From: Branchiostoma lanceolatum
Taxonomy: Eukaryota; Chordata; Leptocardii; Amphioxiformes; Branchiostomatidae
Direction of reading: 5' to 3'
Length of the DNA stretch: 64,000 bases
Assembly: GCF_035083965.1 (NCBI RefSeq)
Contig: NC_089731.1
Location: 1,230,001 to 1,294,000, forward strand
Under the pieces are notes generated by a model. The model was not told the origin of the DNA. It was given only the letters and a program-made list of their open reading frames with translations, and made no database searches. Every line of letters starts with the position of its first letter. Positions within the stretch are counted from its first letter, which is position 1. The position numbers and the translations under genes are program-made. Of the stretch, positions 45,401 through 55,800 are shown in pieces.

Positions 45401-46095
45401 AGAAGGGGAAAGGAGGCTATTGGAAGTTCACCGTTGAAACGATTTTGTGGTCAAGTTACTGTTACAGTAGTGAATGAATGAATGTTGGGCCTGACACCCA
45501 ACTCAGTGATACCCTTTTTGGGGTGGTTTGAGGATACCGAAAAGAAGAAAAGTATTCAAACAGTTCAATTGTTCACTCAGTACTGCAACAGCGGAATACA
45601 GTGGACTATTATTTTGAACACTTTGTAGTAGTAATAGTACTACTACAAAGTAGTACTACTACAAAGTAGAGTAATATAATTTAATCGTTACCACTGGAAA
45701 AATACAATGAAACGTTTCGGGCGTCCTTCCGACCGCCCTTTGTCAATGAAGAGAATGATGTTTACATGCGGAGGCATCAAGAATATTCTTTAGTTCTAAA
45801 TAAACAAAAGGTAACGACTAAAGCGTCCTAAAATATGTTCTAAATAAACAAAAGGTAATGGATAAGAAGTTAGTTCTAAAATACAAGTCATTAGAAGATA
45901 AGTCAAAGCGGCTTGAAAAGACATTCACAAACGTACTACATGTACTACAAAGTGTTTAGAATTCTGGACCATGCCCACGTACATGTCCGATCAGCCATCT
46001 CCAGAGTCTTGATGCTGTCCTGGATGATCTGCTGCATGTCGGACTCCAGTTTAACCGGACTAGTTTCATCCTCCGAGAACATCGGTTGGGCCTCC
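39414..46095 (-). CDS. bmb: bmb exons 10-14: C-terminal tail with Cys/His motif
   Basis: Exons 46095-45983 (SEDETSPVKLESDMQQIIQD), 45256-45147 (VHNTSVLLNKSFEERTNGYL), 42207-42046 (PNTPRGMSFTPMSNNMSFG), 40282-40137 (Ser/Pro-rich, MSPRRSPRNSPSHPRTPTH) and 39543-39414. The last exon encodes KYCKGITKAGAQCRVLCAAD then KDYCHVHAP, a Cys/His pattern of the C-x-G-x-T-x(2)-G-x(2)-C ... Y-C-x(2)-H type that probably binds zinc. Exon 11 uses the inner acceptor TGTGCAG|TGCTGCAG to keep frame. The exon 11 donor is the first unit of a 2.4-kb array. Confidence 0.82.
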
Positions 46096-46809
46096 CTGAA
46101 AAAGTGAAGGAGGCATTTTTAAAAATCGAAGTAGTGCAAGTACTTGTGATATCCACCTGCGCCAGCCCTTATTTTGTTTCCTGTGTATTTGATCTGATAG
46201 TTACAAGCTGTTTCTAAACAGATACCAAGTTGATCCATAGTTTCTTGCGTCACCTATTGTTTAATGTATATCAAGCGATCACAATGATGTCACGATGATG
46301 CAGTGGAAGGCAAAAAATGGGTGGTAGGTAAAAGATTATGCTTTAAATATAAATTGGTATATGATCTGCTAATCTAATCTGCTAACATCCTTTCCGTCTA
46401 CGCAGAATTCTGTGGATGTTAACAAAAACAGTGATTGCTGGTATTGGGCTCAGAAATCAGTCTAGCTTGGCTTTAATTGATTATGCAACTGGTAACAGAT
46501 CAATGAAAAAGTAAACAAAACAGTGCAAATATGCAGGGAAAAAGCATTTCTAGCCTTCTATCTAAAGCTTTAAATGCTTAAAAGACCTTTTTGGTTTCCT
46601 GCAGGGACTAGGTAAGGTGACGATGGCAGGAGGCGGCAGTGTGCTGTTGAAGTACTTTAGAAAGTTGCTAGGGGGCTCAAAATACAATCAGTTTGCAGTC
46701 TCATTACGAACTACCCACATACCAAATATGAAGACAATCCACTGAAGCATTCTTGAATTATCGTGTTCACACACAGACTAACACACACACACACACACAC
46801 ACGCACGTA

Positions 46810-46860
<51 letters not shown>

Positions 46861-49800
46861 ACAGACTAACACACAAACACTTGCACCCGAAAACATAACC
46901 GTCTTGGTAAAGGTAATACATGCTAAAATCTGGCGAGACCTTTTTGGTTTCCTGCAGGGACTAGGTGAGGTGACGATAGTTGGAGGGGGCAGTGAGCCAG
47001 TACGGGGACAGGAACACAGAGTTCTGATGGGGGAGGGCATGTCCCGGCACCGGGGCCACAGGTACTGAGCCAGCCAGATGAGCAGCCAGTTACCTACAGC
47101 ACAACAGGAAAGTGACTTAGAAAGATTGTTACAAGACTGTCACTCACACAAATTGAGGCCACAGGTACAAGCCAGGTCAACAGCCAGTTCCCCGATACAC
47201 AATTATAGAAAACTTACAACTTACATGTACGTAACATAAAAACTATCACTCTCACAAACTGTTTGGATGATATCAACACAAAACAGAAAGCAACACTATG
47301 TACAATACTGTAAAGGCATTTAAGTTTGCATGGTTTTCATTTTGCGCTAAGGCGAAAATGGAGTGTTCGCGGTGGTGTTAAGTTTGCGGCAGTGCTATAG
47401 TCACATACTGCTACAGCACTAGACAAAAATGATCGCATATAGTTTTAAGTTTGTAGTGGAAAGGTCGCAGCGAAAAATGCGAACATAAAACCACCACAAA
47501 CATTTCTGCATTGACAGTTACGTTTAAAGAACAAAAGATATGAAGAAAGACCACTGTGACAGTAAAAAGTACACCGACCTACAACAGTGATGGTAAGGAG
47601 CACGGTGAGACTCTGGAAGTCGAGGCTTCGTCGGTACCTGACCTCCGACACCACGTTGGTCGGAACAAGCACCAGCATCACCGCCCGGGAAAGGGCGGGG
47701 CTCTGCAGGAACGTCATGGTTACCATGGCAACCAGAAAGTACCCAACGTGGAGAACGCAGGAGGCGAGGACAGCCAGATGGTCTCCTGGTGGGAAATGTG
47801 AAAAAGATAATCATCGTTCACCTTGTCGTCACAACAGCTTCTGTTTCACTTGAAGTGTAAAAGAATATGAGACATGCAGGATACAAGAGGAAAAGAGTTT
47901 AAGAATGGAGAATAAAGAAATGGCCGAGGCATCAACTGGCCATGCATAAATGTCCATGACATACATATTTATTCCAGTAGGAATCGCTTTGCAATTTCAA
48001 GTGGGATTTTCTTTTCATTGGAAAAAGTTTTGCCCACAACTTTTGTTGAGTTTTGAACCATTCCGCAGTTCCCATATCTGATTTTACCCTCACAACATCT
48101 CAGGTCTGGACATGGAAAAGAGACAACTCACCGGCGCCCCCTAGCAAGACAGCCAGGAAGTCCATCTTCTTGTCAAGCCCAGTTTTCATTGATGTTGTCC
48201 ATCAGGTGCAGAAGGTATGTTGGTCATGACCAATGGCCAATGCAATACAAGGAAAAGACCACTCACCGGCGCCCCCTAGCGAGACAGCGAGGAAGTCCAT
48301 CCTCTTGTCCAGCCCAGTCTTCATGTCATCCATGAGGTGCAGAAGGTAGTTCACGGTTGGTCATGATCAATGCAATATAAGGAAAGACCACCCACCGGCG
48401 CCCCCTAGTGAGACAGCAAGGAAGTCCATCCGCTTGTCCAGCCCAGTCTTCATGCTGTCCATCAGGTGCAGAAGGTAGTTGATGGTTGGTCATGACCAAT
48501 GTAATATAAGGAAAGACCACTCACCGGCGCCCCCTAGTGAGACAGCCAGGAAGTCCATCCGCTTGTCGAGCCCAGTTTTCATACTGTCCATGAGGTGCAG
48601 GAGGTAGTTCACCGTGGCGTTCATCTGGCGCAGGTTGGCGAGAGTCACGTGAAACTGGTCGGAGGTTTCCTGGTGAAACGTTGCCATTTCCTGGCTGTTG
48701 TGGTCTGTTGTAGAAAGAAGAGAGTAATTGTTTTAACGTCATTATCAATTCGGATTAACTATACAGTGATTTCAGACCTTAGAATTTTTGTTTGCCCATC
48801 CACTCCAATTGCTCTGATCATCCGTACTGTTTTAGGTTTCATTGGAAAGTAATGTTCTTTCCTTTGCATGCAGAGAAATTAAATTTCTTTTCTCTGGGGA
48901 ATTTTTCCTGACTGATGTTGCAGTTACTTTCCTTTCAGGGCCTGAATGTCTACTACTACTCCTGGTTGAAACCTTGTGTTGTGGCAAGGGTGTGATCCTA
49001 AATGTGACTATTTCCCTTCTGCATGTTCATGACTGGCATGGACACCTGCGGCAACAAGTAATAGAGTCCATTCAGGTCTTATAGACTGGTAGCAGAATTG
49101 TTACAAGGCATTCGCATGTTATTTCTAACTTGCACTCATAAGTTTGTGTGGTGCAGGTATAATTTGCCAACTAGTGCAGGTATGCATTTGCACACAAAAC
49201 TCTTTTAAGCCCTGCTTACCTTATCTTGAATGTATGACTGTGTATCTCTGCTATATTTCATCTGACCCTTACCTCTTCCCTCATCACCTCAATGAAAAGC
49301 GGCCTGCAGGCTGAGTTGAGCTTAGCATGAATAAGCAAAGATTCAAATGCAAAAAAATTACCATCAGGTGATTTATTGGGTATGCAATACAAAAAACAAA
49401 CAAACAAACAAGTAAACAAAGAGTTACCGATTTTGTCCCAGAGCTCCTGAGCCTTCTCCCGGACCGTCATCAGGTCCTTCAGCAGCTCCTCGTGACTCAT
49501 CTTCCGGTCATTCAAACAAATAAACAAACAAACAAGTAAACAAAGTTACCCATTTTGTCCCAGAGCTCCTGAGCCTTCTCCTGGACCGTCATCAGGTCCC
49601 TCAGCAGCTCCTCGTGGCTCATCTTCCGGTCATTCAAACAAACAAACAAACAAACAAACAAACAAACAAGTAAACAAAGTTACCGATTTTGTCCCAGAGC
49701 TCCTGAGCCTTCTCCCGGACCGTCATCAGATCCCTCAGCAGCTCCTCGTGGCTCATCTTCCGGTCATTCAAACAAACAAACAAACAAACAAACAAACAAA

Positions 49801-52800
49801 CAAACAAACAAATAAGTAAACAAAGTTACCGATTTTGTCCCAGAGCTCCTGAGCCTTCTCCCGGACCGTCATCAGGTCCCTCAGCAGCTCCTCGTGGCTC
49901 ATCTTCCGGTCGTTCAAACAAACAAACAAACAAACAAGTAAACAAACAAGTAAACAAAGAGTTACCGATTTTGTCCCAGAGCTCCTGAGCCTTTTCCCGG
50001 ACCGTCATCAGGTCCCTCAGCAGCTCCTTGTGACTCATCTTCCGGGCATTCAAACAAATAAACAAACAAACAAACAAACAAGTAAACAAAGAGTTACCGA
50101 TTTTGTCCCAGAGTTCCTGAGCCTTCTCCCGGACCGTCATCAGGTCCTTCAGCAGCTCCTCGTGGCTCCTCTTTCGGTCGTTCTCGTGGAGCAGCAACTC
50201 GGTTGTCGCCGATTCTGTCAGACACAGAAGATGTCAGTTATCATTGATATCAGATGAATTACATGGCCCGTCTCCCACAGTTGAGACTTCCTGGGCCAGG
50301 CTGGAGGCCTGCCCGCCTTAGCCCGGGACCTCAACTCCCCCCCTACTTTGCCCCTGAAGGGGTTATTTGGGGGCAACCCCCTATGTAGATGTAGAATTCA
50401 GCAGTGACTGACCATATCATATGAATTGTGTATATCATGATCAGTCTCCGCCACATAAGTTACATCTGTCAGCTGACTCAGGTCTTTTCTGCGGATCCGC
50501 TTTTTTTGTCTGCACTGTGCATCAGTCTAGCTTCTCCTGTGACAGAACATGTCACAAGAAAAAATGGTGTAATAGACTTGGATTGGCCCAAGGTGACCGG
50601 GCTCTGATTTGTACTTCTTTTTCAAAATCAGTCTCCTGGCTTAGAGGTTGACAAACTCTGCACAGAGCCCTGGACATTATTGTTACATATTATTTTGCCA
50701 GGTCCATTCTGTCCTAATGGATCTAGCGATTGAGATGTTTGACTTTAAGGTATTCAGAATATAGAGTAGGATGGGGGGAGGGTGCCAAGCGCAAGATACG
50801 TGTCGCGAGGAGGGAGGTTTGGAGGGGGGCGCACACATCTCAAAAGGAGAGCGGCTGTTGAATTTTGCCTTTTTCAGACATAAAGGAACTCATTTCCTGC
50901 AACTTCAGCTTTACATCTGAAATTTCAAGTTTTGAGCAAAACTACAGGCTTTGCTGGGTAAAAATTGGAAGATATACCCTAACTTTGAAAATCAACAGGA
51001 TGGAGCTGGGATTAGAACAGGATGGAGGAGCGCCACTGTTCCATTCTTTAGGGAGATCCCTGGGTATTGTTGAAGGGTGGCTGAGGAATTTTGGGATGTT
51101 TTTGAAAAAAACCCTTTCTTAGTTTGATAACAAACAAAAAAAATCGCCAAAAATCGATATTTCAAAATATACTCGTAGGCACGTATCATTCTTTAAGTAT
51201 TACTATCATGTACATTCCTGCAAATTTATATTGATAAACATCCAAGCGCAAGCCAGGGGGAGCGTTTTTTTCCAAAAAAGGGGCGTGGCCTTATAAATCT
51301 TGATGATGTAATCATGACATCATACTAATTTGCATAAATTATCACCTTGCTATAAGGTACTACCTGAAAAAAATCAAGGTTGAGGAAGGTTTATAAAGCT
51401 GAAGAAAGGTTTTTTTCAAAAACATCCCAAAATTCCTCAGCCACCCTTCAACAATACCTTAAAACATTCAAGACTATGAATTTCCAGTGCAAGAGGGCCA
51501 CACAATGACCTGGAAACCATTAGCCTACACAGGTACACACGACACAGCTTAGTTTCTCTATTGATAAGTTATTGTTACAAGTTGAGCCATAGAAGTGATG
51601 TGCACCAGTGCCCTCTGTTGACTTACCGAAGGACTGCAAGCAAATGTCCAACATCTGCTTCAACAACAATACTTTGAACACGTTCTTTAGGTCTCATGCC
51701 TGTATTACTCCGCGTGTAGATGCCCAAATAGTGCGGGCTAAAAAAATGATTAGGCCCCAAAGGCAGGTGTTTAAGTCGATCATAAAATGCCTTTGATTGA
51801 TCCCACCAGATATCAAAAGGATTTGAGATGAAAGCTTGTTCATCTCTGACAGGATAAGGCAGGAAAGTTTCGGCATCCAAGCGATTGTCGGACGTACATG
51901 CTATTTAGACCTGAGTACTACGGTCGGGCTCCGTCGGCACCAGAGAGCCTATTGCGGCTGGTAGGTAATTGCAGTTTTAAATGACAGTACTAGATTTTGG
52001 TGACAATTTTTTCATTGTCTAAAGAACGTGTGTGCTTGCAATAGAAAGTAAAACATCTCCGGAAACTCTGTGTTTTTATTGGAATTAAGGCCATGAAAGG
52101 TTCGTGTTTTAACGCTATTTCCTACGGGATGGCCTAATTGCCGTGTGAGACCTTAACTTAACAAAAAAATAGAGAGAGAGAATGGCTTTGGATGTGAGAT
52201 TGATTGATTTTAGAAATGACCTCCTTCAAATTGATAAACGACTAGCATTCCAACAAAATAGCATTGCCGTTAGTTATCATACTATAAATACATTTAAGTT
52301 TGCATGGTTTCTATTTCGCGCCATTAGGCAAAAATGGAGTGTTTGCGGTGGTTTTAAGTTCGCCACAGCGCTATAGTCATGCACATACTGCTACAGAATT
52401 GGACAAAAACGTTTGTGGCGGTTTTAAGTTTGCGGTGAAACGGTCGCCGCGAAAACTGTGAACATAAAACCACCCCAAACATTTCTGCATTTACAGTATC
52501 CCCTAGACCTGCAAAGGGCAAACATGCACATGACCAAAACTTGCAGAACCAGGGCTATAAAATTTGGGCTAAACCAACTCAAACTTCAGTGAAGGGGGTA
52601 ACACAGATTCAGCTGGCTTATTGCATACAGACAGAAGGTACTTCGGACATAATGCATTTTTTAAAACTTAATCAAGTTAAGTAATTAATCACAAAATCTA
52701 TTTCCTGTCCATAAGCATTATCTTAGCAAGTTCGTTGCCTAGGAGTGAAAGAAAAGATACCTAAAACAGTTTTTAGTCCCGCCCAAAGCAGACATGCTTC

Positions 52801-55800
52801 AAGCCAGCCCTAAGGTGGGCAGCCCTGTCAGCAGGGTTAAAAATCATGGCGGCCTCACCATCGAGTTTGGGGACACATTTCACGACAGACAAGGCAAGAC
52901 AAGGCGAACGTCAGCCTCAGAGGATCACATTTGGTGGAAAGGGGTCAGACACGGGGCGATTCTGGTATCCACGCGGTGTAACAGTGTCAGAGGGAGGGGA
53001 GATCTTCGTAGCAGACTCTTTCAACAACAGAATCCAAGTTTTCACCCTGCAGGGAACATTTCTTTGTCAGTACCTAACCTTAGAGCCAGGTGGACGGAAG
53101 ATAAACCCGCAAGATGTGGCCCTGGATGGGAAGGGGAACCTGTGGGTGGTGGGCGCGGGGGGTACAGAGTCTCCTGTGAAGAAGAACAAACAGGGCAGGG
53201 TGATGAGGGGAACGGACCTACAGAAGACGGTGTCGGACAGAGGAGTTGCCGTGGACACCAGGAATAACCACATCCTCATCACACACGTCACAGATGATGC
53301 GTACGATTCAGCACATGGTGAAGTGCTGGTGTTCAGTCCCGCTGGGGAACTTGTGAGAACTGTAGGTGGAGACTGCAGCTGGACCGGTTGGTTTGCATCT
53401 CTCCTCTGGCGGCAGGGGATGCGGATAAAAGACCCACAGTACATCACCGTGGACGGGGAAGGGAACATTCTCGTGTCAGACTGGGGCAATCACTCTGTCT
53501 ACGTGTGCAACGAGGACGGAGTGTATCTGTTCCAGTTTGGAGGTGGGGGAAGTGGTGAAGGTCAGCTGAAGCATCCCTGTGGCATCTGCACAGACAGGGC
53601 AGGCAACATCATCGTGGCAGACATGGGAAACAGCCGTGTGGAGATGTTTGACAAGACAGGCAGATTCCTCAAGCACATCACTACAGACATAGAGAAACCT
53701 CAGGCTGTTGCCATGGCACCACAGGGACAGCTGGTAGTAACTGATGCCCAAGAGCACAGTGTCAGCATATTTCAGAACTTTTGAATTGGAGTGAGGTACT
53801 CGTAATCATACTTAATCTGTATACATACATATATACTGTAAATGCATTTAAGTTTGCATGGTTTTCATTTTGCACCAAGGTGAAAATGAAGTGTCTGCAG
53901 TTGTTTTAAAGGCAGGCTAAACTTAATTTCGTAAAGCATACTGCAGTATTTTAAATATACCACTAAGACCAGTTCTGACTTGTTTTACACTAGTCCATCA
54001 TAGATTAGCGTTTTTACAACATTTGAAATTCGCGGTGTGGCGATGTAATACTGGCGACGTCCAAAGACCTTTGACCTTTGTGACGTCAGATTCCGAGTAC
54101 AGTATTGGACTAAAAAGTTTGCGGTGGTTTAAAGTTTGCAGTGAAACAGTCTCTGTGAAAACCGCGAACATAAAACCGCCGCGAACATTTCAATTTGCAT
54201 TTACAGTAGTTAATTTACAAGCTAGGATACTATGGTCCAGCACTGTTGATATATAAGTATATCATCAGGGGAAGCAAGATTTAAGCATCTATTCATACAA
54301 AAACAATTTACTGGTTTGCATCATTCTGTATTGTTGAATCATTGAATCATTATTGAGGAGGTTCACACAGTAGTGGATAATCTTACACTAGTTACAGTAT
54401 AAGAAGGTAAAAAAAAAAAGATCAAACTTTTAAAGGTTGGAGACAAGCAAGATATGACGGTTAGACATCCAGTTGATAAGATACGCAGAGGTTAAACAGT
54501 TACTAAAAGCAACCGAAGTCACTCGGATAGCTCAACTACTGACTGACTATACTATTCTGTAGTATTCATTATGAGAAGAAGAGATGACAAACCCAGTTTT
54601 TGCTTCATCTTATCGGTCATGTCTGCCATCATCCCCGCCAGCTCTCTCTGTCCGGACGCGATCAGGGCCTTCTCTCTCGCCAGGTCCTTCAGATTTCCTG
54701 GAATAGATTAAACGTCCGTATTGTATCCATGAATAATTTCATCAGGTTGGCTAATGACTGAATTGGAAGGTTCTTTTATTCACAACCAAGTATTTTACAA
54801 GAGCCACATTTTGATGACTGGTTCAGTGCACTGTGAACCAGTCAGTATTGCCCTGATGAATAGTCATCAAAACATAGACTCTTGCAAAATACTTGGTTGT
54901 GAATAAAACAACCTTGCTATTTGATAAGTATTGTAATCACAACAGCACAATAACGAGCACATTACATGCACACTCTACATCATCCCTGCCAGCTCTCTCT
55001 GTCCAGACGCGATCAGAGCCTTCTCTCTCGCAAGGTCCTTCAGGTTTCCTGGAGAAAATCAAACATCTGTGTTGTAATTAAAACAGCACAATAACGAGCA
55101 CATTACATGCACACACTACATCATCCCGGCCAGCTCTCTCTGTCCGGACGCGATCTGAGCCTTCTCTCTCGCAAGGTCCTTCAGGTTTCCTGGAGAAAAT
55201 CAAACATCTGTGTTGTAATTAAAACAGCACAATAACGAGCACATTACATGCACACACTACATGTACATCATCCCCGCCAGCTCTCTCTGTCCAGACGCAA
55301 TCAGAGCCTTCTCTCTCGCCAGGTCCTTCAGGTTTCCTGGAACAAATCAAACATCTGTGTTGTAATTACAACATAGCACAATAACGAGCACATTATATGC
55401 ACACGCTAACACATAAACTCACTGTCTGTTTAATGATCTGTTGTTCTTCGCCTGGCGGGGTTAGACGTGCTTGCACTTATCACTTTGGGAACACCAATTC
55501 ATTTCCTCCCTTATCAATATAAAGTTGAAAATCAATTGTTTGAGACTTTATGACACCTGTAGTTGCATTTGGGTCTGTAACAGGATGATTATTTCTTTTT
55601 GACTTTGACCAATGAGGTTATGTGTTTGGTATTAGAGATGATGTCCTTGTGGCAGAACTTGCAGCAGCCAGAGTCGGGACATCTTGGTTGGGGCTTTCGG
55701 AAGAAATGTAAAATGGGGGTCCCTGTTTGAGAAGGTGAATCAAGCATGTTAACGGGAAAGGGCTTAAGCAACCCCTTCCAGTGAAAATATACCCTGCTAC

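Noticed and set aside
46763-47068. Plus-strand ORF across the CA repeat
   Set aside because: Microsatellite translation plus antisense of bmb exon 9.
52794-53267. 157-codon plus-strand ORF overlapping the NHL ORF
   Set aside because: Alternative frame of the NHL sequence; the overlapping 52846 frame carries the conserved NHL blades.
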